64,000 nucleotides of DNA from Psoroptes ovis (GCA_002943765.1 PQWQ01000016.1:1-64000); one strand, 5' to 3'; shown: positions 22,603-36,659, counted from the stretch's first letter. The notes: generated from the letters alone by a model not told the origin. Numbers and translations are program-made.

Positions 22603-24378
22603 TCAAATTTGTTGCAAGTGTGTTTCCACTATTGTTGATGATGATTGCTGATGCTGCGATTGTTTTTGTTCATTATCCATGTTAATAATCATTGAACAAA
22701 TCTTGTTCGGGTCTGTTTCGTTTGGCATTTTCAACATGACATTATTAACAATATCAGACGGAAATAACGAAGATAAATGATAATAAATTATTAAACGTTT
22801 AGCTTCAAACTGTTGTTGTTGTTGCTGTTGATGATCAATAATTAATAAACTATTATTATTTGACATTCCTAAATCTAAATCTGTTTGCTGCTGTTGTTGT
22901 TGCTGTTGTCGATTATTCACATGCTGATGATTATAATGATTGGATGAGAAAATATTTTCATTATTATTATTATTATTATTATTTAAGTAATAAGAATTTT
23001 TATAAGATTCATCGTTTGACAATAAATTTAATGAGTGTTGTTGATGAATTTGAGGTTGCGGTTGTTGCGTCGACAACAAAAATGATGATGAATGATGATC
23101 TAGTGTTGATTTGGCAGTTCCTATTCCTAGATTGAATATGAAATGAAAAACATTTTAAAATGATTATTTTGGCATCAAATCAAAAATAAATTACCATTAC
23201 CGATTGAAATATTATTAATAATATCATGATTAGATGGTGATGTAGATGTTAATGAATGCGATTTCATAATCAATGGTTTGGAATTATTAACATTAATATT
23301 CAGTGATTGTTGTTGTTTCATTTGATGATGATGATTATTATTATTGAAATTGGTATTTATAAATTGTAAATTTCCATTTCTCATTGTTGTTGTCGACGAT
23401 GATGATGATGCTGATAATGGTGTTGGATAATCACAATAATTATTATTATTATTTGTAAATGTTAATGTTGCCATTGAATTTGATAATGTTTGCACCATTA
23501 ATAAATCATTTGTTTGCAAATTCAATTTCTGTGTTTGTTGTTGTTGTGATTGATTTTGATTATTAATAATTGATGTTACATTCCAACTTTTTGTTTGTGA
23601 TAATTTATCTTTATTTGTTGGAAACAAATTCGGCAATCTTGGATCTGCATCTGGATACAATGTCAATTGACGTTCTAATTTTCTATGTGGTTGTTTATTT
23701 TTTATCATTATTGATGTTTGCTGTTGATGCTGCATGTTTTCTTGCAATTCAATCGAAACACTTGATTGTGTTCGAAATAATGTCTTTTTTGACATGTTTG
23801 ATGATGATGATGATGATGATGATGCTGCAGGTATAATAAAATTATTATTATCAATCGCTAAATTATTATTTGAACATGATGACTGTGCATTTTTACCATA
23901 ATAATTTAATGGTAAACTTTTCAACATTCGCAGTTGTTTATTATTATTGTGCTGTTGTTGTTGTAATTGTTGCTGCTGTTGTGGCTGTTGATTCTGTTTG
24001 TTCATAATTAATGATGAATCTGATGAATGAAAATCATTTGATTTTGATGATGATGTCGGTGTTGGTGTATTGGTCGTTGATGATAGCGTTGTGGTCGATG
24101 TTGTTCGCGCTAATGTTGATGATGAATTTAAATTCGAAGATGATGATTGTTGACGTTCTGGATGATAATATTTACATTTATTACCATAAGTACATTTTTT
24201 ATCATAGGGACATATTTTATTGAATTTTGTAATATTTCGTACATTTTCCGATGATAATGGCTTCGAGAGAAATTTATCTAATGATGGTCCATGTGATCCC
24301 AATGGATCATCTGGTGGCATGAATTCATCATCAACAAAAATGTACATTAATAAACGTTCATCGACTAATTTTTTATAA

Positions 24379-24410
<32 letters not shown>

Positions 24411-24417
24411 GTTATTA

Positions 24418-24457
<40 letters not shown>

Positions 24458-25514
24458 ATAGATCACGATACAAATCATTTGATACAATAATTGAATCATT
24501 TTTCAATGCATAATTCAATATGTAACGATCATCATATGATACTAACATACGGCCAGAAACATTACGTGATGGTGTAAAATGTAAAAGACCATCTTGCTCA
24601 AGTTTCAACATTATATCACGATCTGTATGGCAGCAAAATAAAGAAGAAAATTTCATCAATTTATAATTTTAAATGAATTACAATGCAAATATGAAACCTT
24701 TGACAGGTAAATCAAAATCAGCATTCAAAGATTTACGCCATGATGGTACAAATATTCGAATATTTTGATGACCACGTTTTTTGAACCAATCAACACAAAT
24801 TTCAATGCCACGACATGAAAAACATTTTTGTTTACCATGACTAAATGGTTGATAAGAAAGAAAGAATTAATTGATTAGAATCCATGAAAAAAAGAAACGA
24901 ATAAACATACGTTACAGCAACATTACTACCATCGATGACAATTGAACGCAATTCAAGATTATTATTGTTCACAATACGATTATTATTTGATGTCGATGTG
25001 GCTGGTGTCAATGCTGATGGTGATGATGAAGCTGATGATGATGATCCAATCACTGGACTGGACAATGTTTTACCGACACCTGACTTGATTGAATTATTAG
25101 CATTAGATTGATTACAATTAAGTAATATTGATGAGGATATTGAACAGCCAAGAAGTTGATGATGATGATGCTGATTATTATTATTATGATTGGCATAAAA
25201 ATTTACATTGCCATTATTATTATTGAATATCAAATAATTAGATGATGTTGAAGGTTGTTGTTGATGTTTATTAGCATTGAATTTTGATTGATTCGTACGT
25301 TTTATCACAACGTTATTCATATTTGATGATGATATTTTGATCAGCTCTGCTAATAATTCATTTTGTTGACAATCATTGCCTAATATCTCCAATGCTTGAT
25401 ATACTTGTGATTCAGTGTAGCCAAGTTTTTTAGCAAATTTCAATTTCATTTCAATCGATTCTTGATTTTTATTTTGATTTTGAAAAATATCGTTCGTTGT
25501 GGTTGTGGTTGTTG

Positions 25515-25550
<36 letters not shown>

Positions 25551-27051
25551 TAAACATTTGTCGCGTAACATATTCAGAATATTCTTGTGATAATGTTTCC
25601 GATGATGTACGATCAATTTCAGCATGTTGTTGTTTGGTTTGATTCATTTGATTCGATTGTTGTTTAATTTGTGGCTGTGGCTGTTGTTGTTTTTTCGATT
25701 TACGCTTTTTCTTCGGCCGATTAGTATTTACGTTTGTTTGATTTTTTGAATTATTCAAACAATTATTATTGGATTGTTTGGCCGATTGTATTTGCATCGA
25801 ATCAATCAAATCTAATTGTTCATTTGCTTGTACTGTTATTATTGGTGTTACTGTTATCGGTTGTTGTTGTTGCTGTGATACATAATTCAATGAACCACAA
25901 ATATTGAAATCTAATTGATTCGATCGTTCATTCGACGGCTGTTGTGATTGCTGTAGCTGAATATTGTTGAAACCTATTTCATTATTCTCTTGTTCAGGTG
26001 TGGTCGAATTACCAGAATCAACTAGATCAGTGACTAATTTTCGTAATTCACTATTTTGTGATGATTCTTGATCTGAATCATAGCTAGAATCGACACCATT
26101 ACCGATCGATGTCGATTTTTTACTCTTTGTGCCATCATTATTATTATTATTGATTAATACGCATGTTGCACGATTATCTGTAGACCATATTGAATGTCGT
26201 TGTTGGTGTTGTGATTGTGGCTGCTGTTGTTGAGGTCGTTGTATTTGATATCTTAGGCCAAACACATTATCAATTGAATCATTATTTGAAAATAATTGAT
26301 AATGACCATTGTCATTACAATCTACATTATTGATCGATGACGGTATCAACATTATTGGTGATTTTAATTGATTATTTGAAGCGATATCATCATTTAAATT
26401 TGATATGGATTGTTGTCGTTGTACTGTATTGTAATGTTGTTCTAATCTTTTTTGATTTTGATCAATGCAATTATTTTCATTATTATTATCATTATTTTGG
26501 CTACTTAATAATAATAATGAATCATTTATTATTTTATTATTTTCATAATCATTTCTATTATCAATATCCGGATGCAATTCTTCCTCATCATCATCATTGT
26601 CATCATAATCTTCATCTTCATCATCATCATCATCATAGTCTTCATCATTTGATGTTATATTGTCACTTTCATCATCAACATCATCATCATCGTTTTCATC
26701 TTCACTGCCAACATCATCAACATCGTTTGAATTTTTTGATTGTAATGATAATTTTTTCGATGTTGCTACTGCTGCTACAGCTAATGTCGATAATGTTGCA
26801 GCCATTGATGTAGACGATCTGTCATGATTGCTTTTTTCATTATTTTTTATCAAAATTGATGATGTTGACACAGTGTTTTGTAATAATTGTTGTTTTTTAT
26901 TAATTTTATCATTTATTACATCGGTTACCATGTCATATTGATTATCATTGCTATTATTATTGTTATTATTATCATTATTATTATTATTATTATTATTATT
27001 CAATTCCTGCAATCGTTGGCTATTACACAATGATAATTGATTTGATTCCAT
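22603..27051 (-). CDS. ZC3H12: Regnase/MCPIP-type RNase: UBA-like, PIN/NYN and CCCH zinc finger
   Basis: Four exons on the minus strand: 27051-24911, 24840-24698, 24622-23195 and 23126-22603 (introns 68-75 nt; phases 2, 1, 1), 1411 aa. The long N-terminus has Asn, Gln and acidic runs. A UBA-like helix bundle at about 534-576 (MKLKFAKKLGYTESQV, LLAELIKIS) matches the one before the nuclease in ZC3H12 proteins. The PIN/NYN nuclease starts at about 702 with VIDGSNVA (first catalytic Asp), continues with CFSCRGIEICVDWFKKRGHQ and FVPSWRKS, then SYDDRYIL (paired metal-binding Asp) and ERLLMYIFVDDEFMPPDDPL. A CCCH finger follows at about 899-915 (C-x5-C-x5-C-x3-H). Family role: cytoplasmic endonuclease degrading stem-loop mRNAs, often of immune genes. 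An Asn run is inserted in the PIN domain. The Q/N-rich C-terminus is lineage-specific. Which of the vertebrate ZC3H12A-D it is nearest to cannot be read from this. Confidence 0.92.
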
Positions 27052-30000
27052 TATTTGACATTTATATTTTGGATGATAAATAAATTTTTTCCACTTTTTA
27101 GGGTGTATGTGCGTTTGGTGTTATCAGAACCAGTGGATGATAACCATTCAAAATATGTATTAACAGCTAATGTTCATGTAAATCTAGAAAAAAAGCCAGA
27201 AAAGTGAATAAATCAATGAAATTAGAGTAATGATTATTAAAGATCGGAGAAATTTTCACCCTCAAAATTCCAATTTGTTTTGAACTATAATTAGTTCATC
27301 GATAGACTGAAACCGATAAATTTCTATGCCAACTACAAGTGTCAATGATGATGATGATACTATTTTTAGTTTTATCTATTATCAATCAATGTTTATTAAT
27401 TCATTCATTTTTCTTTTATTCATATTCATCATCTCATTCAATTCTTATTCATTTTCTTTTCAATCAAATTCAATCGTAAATTTGTGAATTCCATTCATTC
27501 AATATTTTTCAATATTTATTTTGTCTAAAAATAGAAACAAAACAAAAATATTTTCCATATATCAATATAATAAGAATTCGTGTGCGTGTGTGTGTAAAAA
27601 TTGGGTAAAATCTCATTATTCTATTCATTTTCATTTTGAAATTCAATTGAGAATTCATTTTTTCGGTACAAACAATCCAAAATCAAATTTTAATGATCAA
27701 ATTCATTGATAAGTTCCGTTTTTTCATCTTTTTGTCAATTCAAATATAGGAATATGAATATATTTGTAATTTTTAACCGTTCAATCATTGAAATATGATT
27801 ATTTTTAGTTTTATTATTTTTTCAAATTCCAAAGAAATCATTTGATCAATGATATCATATTTATTGATATAAATTTATGTTTGATATTGCAAAATATGTA
27901 ATATTATTGATATCAGCACAATTGCACGACAACATCGTACAATAATTCATTTCATATCATTTGATTTGCAATTTTTTTGAAGAATTTTGCAATTAAAAAA
28001 AAATTTTAATGTTTTACTGCCATAGAAAATGGCTTAAATATTATTGAAATAATTACAAAGTCTCAATACAAAATCCAAATTGAAATATAAGCACAAATAC
28101 TATGGAAAAACAGACATAGATCCGGCTCATGTTTTTGCATTTTCATTTTTATGATTTTTGATTCAATTTTAGTTTTGGTAATTTTGAAAACTTTGAATCT
28201 TAATAAATCAATTATAACTTATTCATTATGATCATCATCAAAAGCAAAGTAATCAATACTAATCACTCAAAGCTTCAATCAACAATCAAAGCTCAAAGCC
28301 AAAAATTTTCAACAAAATTTAAATATGCATAAATGCATTTAACCCAGTAAAGTTCAACAAAAACATTTTCTTATTTTTGTCTATGACTGAATATGACTGT
28401 GTTTGTCTGCATGTCTTAGACATATTTAGAACCGACAATTATTGTAATAATAATCAAGATTATACATACAAACACACATTCATATATTTGATCATCAATG
28501 AAATGAAAATTACAATCAAAAATTATCGTTATTATTAACTGGATCTTTGATGTTTTTCTTAAATATTGGTTTGAATGGGATTCACAAGCTTATGATTAAC
28601 CAATTTTCTCTTATTTTTTTGCTATTTTTGTTTTTTGAATCAATTTTAATCATTTTATTGTTGTTTTGCTTGTTGCTGTTGCATACTGCATATATGATAA
28701 AATATATCAAAAGTTGAATTGAGCCGGATTTTCTCGAGAAAATTTATTTTTTTTACTTATTTTTTGCTAAATATTTGAAACACTTTGATACAGATTTTTT
28801 CGATTTTTTCGGTTTGATTTATATCACTAGAAACACAAAACTGTAGTACCAAGACACCAGCAACAGCAGTAGCAACTACATGAGCAGGATATTTGATTAT
28901 TTGATCATTTGGATTAAAATTTGATTTTAAGAATTGAATTAAGGAATTCCAATTTGAATTCAGTGGAAATAAATGATCAATGATTGAATATTTCAAAAAA
29001 TGATTTAGAAGAATTATTTCAAAGAATATTCTCAAATTACTTACATTCAAACCAAAAAATACTGTTTTAAATAAATAAATAAATCTCTAAAATAATAAAT
29101 CGATGAAACAACAATTTGAAATGCAAAAATAACAATTATTGAATCAATTATTATTGGAAATTTCCAATCAACTCATATATTTCAAATTATCGAAAAAATG
29201 CAAACAAAAAGATTCAAATATTCATTTAGCCAATTGTTCAAATTGCTGTAGTGTTGTTGCTTGGTGCTGGTACTGGTGATCGAATGATGCTGTTATTGTT
29301 ATTGTTATTATTGATGAATTATTCGCTCTCGCACTGCTTTTTGTTGCATTCGTTTCTGAAATAGAAAAAAAAAATTTCATTTTGAAATTCAAGACGACCT
29401 AATGACGTCAATGACGCCGCATGTTCTTTTCTTTCTTCAATTACAATTCTGATTGTGATTACATTTCATTTAATAATTATTATTATTTATGAAAATATAT
29501 ATGTCAGTCAGTCTCATTTTGGTCATGATCATGAGAAAATGAAATGAAAATTGTTTCATATATATCAATGTATGTATGTTCTGATGTTGGTGATGTATGG
29601 ATGAACTGCATACACACAAACGCACATGCATACATTCCCATTTCATAAAAATTCTGTGCAATCAAAGTGCAATAAATTCTCCCAGTGTTTCAAGAGAATT
29701 CATTGATATATATATGTAAAATGGATAAATTTCACGAATGATGTCATCAACAATATATCTTTGAACACAAGTAAAAGCATTATCCTATTTCAAATATGAG
29801 TACTTGACTAGTAACTATTACAAAAATTTATAATAAACAAAGCATTATTTTGATTATAATAATAATTATGATTGAAACAATTGATAACAACAACATCAAC
29901 ATTTCAAGAATCGAATGAAAATTAAAATTAAAATTATCATTGTCCGTATATATAACACCAATGATGATGATGAAAATATTTTTAGATTTTCAAGAATTTT

Positions 30001-33000
30001 TTTATTTGGTTTTCTGGAACACAATGACACGCATTCATTCATTCACATTGATTCACAGGGATTCAATCGTACATTCATACGTACGTACACGCATACACAC
30101 ATGCAGACATTGATTCAACAGAATCAATGATCGTGTGATCTAATTTCGTTTGGATTTTTTTTGTGAAACCAAATTCTGCTGTTGACACATTTTTTCCATT
30201 TTCCATAATTTTTTTCTATTTTGGTTTGTTGCATTCAAACACACATGTACAAAATACATTTTTCTATGGTCCAAATTTGAAAAATGGAAAAAATTCATGT
30301 GTTTGATGGATTGTGAAATTAAAAATGATAATTTCAAAGTTAATTCAAAATCAATGGAGCATTTTCTCGTGTTTTAAAAATAAAGAATTGATAATAAACA
30401 AAATAAAATCATCAGGGATATTTTTAGATGTGAAAAATTCATTGCTTTTCCACTTGTTTATTGGTCATTGAAAAATTGTCATTATTACTTACCTCGATGA
30501 TCATTTTCTAGCGATAATTATTTTTTATTACATTTGAATTCATCCATTAATCATATTCGAGGGTTGTTTTTCATATTTTATTTATTCATGTTTTTCTATT
30601 TGCTTTTTAAATCAAATGTCAAATTCTATGATAAAATAAAATGGAAATAAAAAATATTTTTATTCGATGCATTTCTTTCAAAAAACATCAAACAAGTAAA
30701 CAAGTGAACAAACAAACCAAAGATATATTTTTGTATCAAAATTATTAATTGACTTTAATCATTTTTTTCTAAAATAAAAAAATTTGATTGAATTTTATAT
30801 GGACTCGTCGATTCATTTTTATTTTAAAATTTGAAATAAAAATGCATGTACGTATGGATGGATTAAAATGAAATTTCTTCAATTAATTTCAATGACATTT
30901 ACAGATTAAACAAATGGTGGCTAAATTTAGAAACAAATTATTATTTTGAAAATTATTGATTGGACATTTGAGCACTAAACACAAAAATTGATTGAATTAA
31001 GAATATTTTTCAAATTGAACTTCACATGAGAATTTTGAATTCGAAAAAATGATGAAAAATGATGGAATAACCGGAATAAATAAAATTTTGCACCGAAGAA
31101 AAATTTCAAGTGTAATTGCATTAATATGAATGAATATTGACAAATATTGATGAAATTTAAAATTTCAAATAGATTGATTGATGAAATAAATAACTATTTT
31201 CGATGTGTTTATCTATTTTTCGCATATAAAAAATGAACTTTACATGTGTGCAATTTGAATACAACACTCTTCTTTCTCTTGGTGTAATCATACTTTGCAA
31301 ATATCTTTGAATATTTAAGACAACAACAAACAGCAGCAACAGCAACCAGAAAACTAATCGAACAAAACAATGAAATTGAAAATGTTTTCTCAGAAAGTAG
31401 TAGTAGTGGTTCATCATCATTTACATCATTTTGTCGAAACTTATTCAAATAAAGAGGAATATTATTCGAACAAAATCTTCAATGGTTAAGAAATGTTCAA
31501 TTCAAATTTGTTTATTTTATTTTACATGTTTATTTGTTTTGATTATTAACATTCAAATAAAGATGATCGAGAAGAAGTAGAAGCTGAAGAAGAAATGGTC
31601 ATAGATAATGGCAGTATCAACGACCATTCATTCATTTGTTGAGATTGATTCGTTTCACATTCATTCAATGTTGATTGTGTTTAACAACAACCGGCCAAAC
31701 AGCGACAGCAACATTTCTATTTTGCACCACTTCTGTGTGATTGCATTCAATTTAAAGATTTTTTTCGATGGCCAAAAATCAGAAGAAATCAGATGAATCT
31801 TGTTTTATTTTTAGTAGGTTCAAAATTCACTTAAGAAAATATTATTTCAAGGTAAACAACCATAATCTAATTTTTCAAGATTTCTCTTCATCATGAATCT
31901 TAGTTGATGTTGTCTGAGTTAGTTGACCAGATTTCTTCTTCAATTTGATTTAATTTAATTGAATTGAAAAAATTGAAACACGGAAAAACCGGTAGCCAGA
32001 AAAGCAAAATATCAAAATAAAATTAATGATTTCACTTCTTCCAAGTTTGCATGTATTCATCAGACATTTGTTCTGAGAATGGGAAAAAATGAAATTAATA
32101 TGAAATCGTGATCATTTTGGACCAAATCATTTCAAAAATTGATGATCATTTGTTGAATTCAACAATATTGAATTGTGGAGGGAATTTTGTTCAAATTTTT
32201 CCTGGATTTTTGTCTTTCAATCACGAATTTTTCTTATTTCTCAAAGATAATTTTAATTAATCAAAAGAAATCCAATTAAGCTTATGTTTTCCTACTGGAT
32301 AATGACATATTCTTTGGCCAGTTTCTGGTCTGTTTTAAATTATTTATTTCATTCATTTATTGATCAGAATTTCACTTTTGTTGCTTTTACCATTGGGTTC
32401 ATCTATTTTTTTTATTTTTTTCTCGAAGATCGCCTTAGGTCATCTATTTTTTGTATTCAATCTACACAACCTCCTTGACTGTAAACATCCTGTTTCAAAG
32501 AAATTTCTTTGAATTTTCTTTTCAAAATAATAATAATCCTTATGATAATGATAATTTTTTCTGTCGAATATTGTTTGGCAGTGAAAAATATTGGAATAGA
32601 AACAGAAATAATACGGATTGAATCATTTTATTTTTTTTGGTTCAAAAAATACAAGGCAAAATCATCAAATCAAATCGATGTTTTCTTCGAATTTCACTGG
32701 TCAATTGTTCACTGGTCACTGGTACATAGCCAGTAGTAAGACCTACCAGTATGCATTGATTTTGAAAATAAATTCATAGAAATAAAAATTCGATGTTTGA
32801 ATAAATAAAAAATGAAAAAATCAAAATAAATTGATAATAGCTCTGAATGATGTATTTCAGATGAATTTTTTTTCAAATGACCTTCAAATGGGAAAAAATC
32901 ATTTAAAATATATGGTTCAAAGGTCAAAGTTTTGATGGAAAAAATTGTTATTTTATTTTTTATTTTTTTGAAACCATCAATAATTATGATTATTATTGAA

Positions 33001-34301
33001 AATGAATATCAAGTATAGAATAGAATATTGTTTGGGTATTTGTATTATGCTAATAAAGCTACCACACCTGAATGGTTTTTAACCTTTGAAAAATTAGAAT
33101 TTTTTCAATTTTTATTTAAAAATCATTATTGAGTTTATCATTTATTTGATTTTTAACCGATATGGATGAATTATGGACATGTTCTTGGTAATTTGAATAC
33201 AAATTCAAATTTCGTAAAGGCATAATTTAAAAATATAAACAAAACACATTGATTTGCATATGATACTATGATAGTATAATAATATGGCAAGGCTTTAAAT
33301 GATATTAGAGACCAATATATTGATAAATTCATTCATAGTAATTTTTAAATAAAATTTTTCCCCAATACTTTGGTGCCACATGGTGTACATTTTTCAAACT
33401 TAGCTTTTAACTTAATTTTTAATCAAATATAAGCAAACGATGGCAAAGAAATCATTTGCCATCTATTGATTCGGATTTGAAAGATTTTATTTTTAATTTT
33501 TTTTAATATTTATTTCATTTCAAAAATATTTTCGCTTGCAAAATTGATGCAACAAGTTGCTTTACTTTTATTCAATTTTTTTCAGAACAATTTAAGCTAT
33601 GTGACTGTACATGTTTGAATACAAATAATAAATTTTACAAGCATCGATAAATTGGGCGTACATTATCGATAATATTTGATCGGAAAAAAATGAAATGAAA
33701 ATGTTGGAGACATATCTGTCCAAATGTGATTATATTTGAAAAATTATTGATGAAATAATTGAATAATAGGTAATATGTTCTAGCAATTGATTGATATCAA
33801 ACAAATTTCAAACCACTCCTTCCTGATATTCAACAAAAAAAAAATTATTTTCAATTTTCAAATAATGTCTACATTTGCATGCATCACATATTAATTTGTG
33901 TTTTAAAATTTTTTAGAAAATCCTTTTCAACAAAACGTTGACTTTTTTTGTCGAAATAGTTTTTTTCTCTCTCGATTTTTCCTATGATTTTTTCATCTAT
34001 TTATTTATTATATTATTTACATAACAACAACACATTTAAATTCGAAAATTGTGTGTGTTTATGTATATGAAAATAAATTATTTCTGACACTTTGTGTTCA
34101 TACCTTTTTTGCGTTTGTGACTACATTTACCTTGATAATTTGTTCGACAACATTTTTCTCTCAATTTGTGATTATCAGTGACTTCAATCCTTCATTTAAC
34201 ATTTTGATTTCGATTGATTAACATCGTTGTTAAATAATTTTGAAAAAATAAATATTCGTCATATTTTTTACTTGTGATCAATTTATTGAAAAAAATTAAT
34301 C
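27052..34301. other. 7.2-kb gene-poor region
   Basis: AT-rich on both strands with only short frames. It may contain 5' non-coding exons and promoters of ZC3H12 (-) and of the gene at 34302 (+). A possible short exon at 28757-29044 (-) is listed separately. I see no RNA gene, transposon frame or long tandem repeat. Confidence 0.5.
28757..29044 (-). CDS. Possible short exon or small gene, unrecognised
   Basis: A 95-codon open stretch on the minus strand that reads like real protein: mixed composition, none of the local low-complexity bias, a hydrophobic segment VVATAVAGVLVLQF and an amphipathic C-terminus (IEKICIKVFQIF). AATAAA follows ~20 bases after the stop at 28757. There is no convincing upstream ATG. 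A GTAAGT motif at its 5' edge could be a splice donor, which would make most of it intronic. The frame remains open a little further upstream. No family recognised; it may be chance. Confidence 0.22.
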   Translation of the reverse strand, partial: VSNLRIFFEIILLNHFLKYSIIDHLFPLNSNWNSLIQFLKSNFNPNDQIIKYPAHVVATAVAGVLVLQFCVSSDINQTEKIEKICIKVFQIFSKK

Positions 34302-35195
34302 ATGTCTACAACCAAGTTATTAATTATTATCTTTTTGTTTTCATTGACAGCATTTATACAAATTAAACAATTTGAAAATATTCAAATACGTATAATTTCG
34401 TTGAAAAATTGTACCAAAAATCCTGGATCGGTATTGGTCACCATCAATGGACCAAATTTATCGAACAAAATGAATGAATCGAAAAACGGATCAAATTTAT
34501 TGGCACAAATGAATGGATTGAATAATGGATCAAATTCATTGGCACAAATGAATGAGTCGATAAATGGATCAGAAATATTGGACGATATGAATGAATCGAA
34601 AAATGGATCAAATTCATTGGCACAAATGAATGAATCGATAAATGGATCAAATTTGTCGGAACAAATGAATGGACTGAATAATGTATCAGATTTTTTGGAC
34701 GAAATGAATGGATTGAAAAATGTATCAAATTTTTTGAATGAAACGAATGAATCAAATAACGTGTCAGAAATATTAGACGGTTTGAATGATGAAATTTTTC
34801 AAAATTCATCTTTAATGACAACAATGGCTAATATGAATGTTGTTGAAATTGAATCCATATTCGAGATTGAAGTGAATGGTACAATCAATAATGTTTCCAA
34901 TGTATTACAATTGATGGATAATTATGATAATATTAACAAAACTGGAATTGAATCAAATAATTCGGATCCTACAAACATGACCACAAGTGGAAACCAAATA
35001 TCGAGTGATACCGATGATCATGAAAACATTATTGATGATGATTATGAAATTGATACTAGTATCAAAAATCTTCATCCAAAAAATTATCGAAAAATGTCAT
35101 ATGCAGCATTATTTGTAATGGCAGGTATTAGTCTATATCTACTTTATATTTATACTAAAATTGTTTATGAAATTCAAAGAGTTCGTTATTCATAA
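34302..35195 (+). CDS. Single-pass membrane protein with sequon-rich 13-aa repeats, unknown
   Basis: Single exon, 297 aa, ATG at 34302. The N-terminus MSTTKLLIIIFLFSLTAFIQ is a clear signal peptide. Residues 57-160 are eight imperfect 13-residue repeats, consensus MNESxNGSNxLAQ, and nearly every unit carries one or two N-x-S/T N-glycosylation sequons; more sequons follow (about 165-235). An acidic stretch (DDHENIIDDDYEID) precedes a C-terminal membrane helix (AALFVMAGISLYLLYIY, about 270-286) and a short tail, YEIQRVRYS. Only one Cys lies in the ectodomain after the signal. The layout predicts a type I, heavily glycosylated, mucin-like surface protein. No family recognised and no gene within 7 kb upstream. 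The frame is intact despite repetitive DNA, which argues for selection. Function unknown. Confidence 0.78.
   Translation: MSTTKLLIIIFLFSLTAFIQIKQFENIQIRIISLKNCTKNPGSVLVTINGPNLSNKMNESKNGSNLLAQMNGLNNGSNSLAQMNESINGSEILDDMNESKNGSNSLAQMNESINGSNLSEQMNGLNNVSDFLDEMNGLKNVSNFLNETNESNNVSEILDGLNDEIFQNSSLMTTMANMNVVEIESIFEIEVNGTINNVSNVLQLMDNYDNINKTGIESNNSDPTNMTTSGNQISSDTDDHENIIDDDYEIDTSIKNLHPKNYRKMSYAALFVMAGISLYLLYIYTKIVYEIQRVRYS
34470..34781 (+). repeat. Coding minisatellite, eight 39-bp units
   Basis: Units begin at each ATGAATG(A/G) and have drifted to different degrees: the first five are most alike (NGS core), the last three carry NVS and end DE/NE/DG. Unit length is a multiple of three throughout, so unequal exchange would change copy number without breaking the frame. 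Confidence 0.85.
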
Positions 35196-36659
35196 ATACT
35201 GAAATTTGAACATTCCATCCACACTAAATCACATTTCATTATTATTTCATCAGTTAGAAATATCCATAAAAACAAAAAAAATTAAAAAGGGTCAAGCATC
35301 GAATAATATTCCATAAACTTCTTAAGTAACTGATTTGTCATTCATATTTTCTCCCGGTAAAATCAAAAACATAATTTTGTGGCGGCGCTGCCCTAGTTGC
35401 ACAATTTAATCATTTGACACAAAAAATGAATTTCAATTCCAATTTTGACAAAATTCCTAATCCAATATCTGTATTTCCATGTAATTGTGACTAAATCATC
35501 AAGTATTTGCTCTTCGTGTAAAATTTCCATTTTTTGAAATGATTTAAATTGCTTTTTAAATAAAATATGAATTTTTTCTCTACGATACGTGTCATTATTT
35601 ATTATTATTCAATCTTACATTTTTTAGCCATTATTTCTCCGAAAAAAGAAATAATTCACATCAAATAATCTGATGTGCCCATTTTGTGATGTGGAATTGT
35701 GAAATGATTTTTGAAAAAATCGATTCAAGGACAAATTCACATCCAATTTATCATCGTCATCAAAAATACCAAAATTCATTTGTTTCCAACTGGGTAATAT
35801 TTATTTATTTTGATTTTCGTTTTCACTAAGCAACAGGTTATGAATATAATAGATGAAAATGAAAAATTTTGAGAAAAAAATTGAATGAACAAATAAATAA
35901 AAAAATAAATAAATGGCCATATAAAACCATGGAAATGCGAAATAAAATGTCATTCAAAATTTGATAATCTGACAGCACCGACTATTTTAAACCGAATTTT
36001 GTTTTCTTCAAATATCACCATTTGACTTGACTTTTGTTAATCTAAATTTTTAGCTTTCATTCCGAAGATAAATTGGTAAGTTTGAGCCTTTTTTTCAAAT
36101 TTTAAACTCTGACATTTGAGAAAAAATTTCAAATAATGGCCAAATGAACAAATGGCAAAAGTTAACAGCCATAATTCATCCAAATGAGACATAAAGGGTT
36201 AGCATTAATTTGACCACCAACAATCATTAAAATTTTAATGAAATGAAAAACAAAAAAAAAAACCTGTTGATATGTGATTATTTAGCTTGAATTTTTTTTT
36301 CTTTGTCGTATCCAACGAATTTTCATTTCAATTTTTCCATTGTAATGCACACATTCCTGAATATTAATGGATGCATTCGCAATAATTACCATAATTAGTC
36401 AGCAAGCATCAATTGGGATGTGGTTTTGTGACAAAAGTCTGTTGTTTTTTTTTATCTAGTGATTTGAACAATAATTTCTATATATTTTTTGATGTTGCTA
36501 TGGACGAATTAGTGATTTTTTCCATTATTCTCTCCTATCATTTCATTTTTTAATCTATATTTGATCGTTAAGCATCGAATCTTTTGATTTCATTTTTCAT
36601 TTGTGCTTTACTACGATAACAACAATAATTTTAATTATAATATCGATTCAGATATAAAA
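35196..36659. other. AT-rich intergenic region
   Basis: 3' flank of the sequon-repeat gene and 5' flank of the next gene, both on the plus strand. Nothing else seen. The frame of the next gene is open upstream to ~36603 but lacks an ATG there. Confidence 0.5.

Noticed and set aside
26337..26813. 158-codon frame on the plus strand
   Set aside because: Shadow of Asp/Glu and Gln codon runs in ZC3H12 exon 1 (GAT/GAA read as His/Leu); no independent signal.
31295..31448. Minus-strand frame with a hydrophobic LVAVAAVCCC segment and GTATGA donor
   Set aside because: No ATG, no convincing acceptor, and hydrophobicity explained by CAA/CAG-type repeats read on the other strand.
34444..34824. A 126-codon antisense frame across the sequon repeat
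   Set aside because: It is the shadow of the 39-bp coding repeat; the opposite strand has a signal peptide, membrane helix and longer frame.
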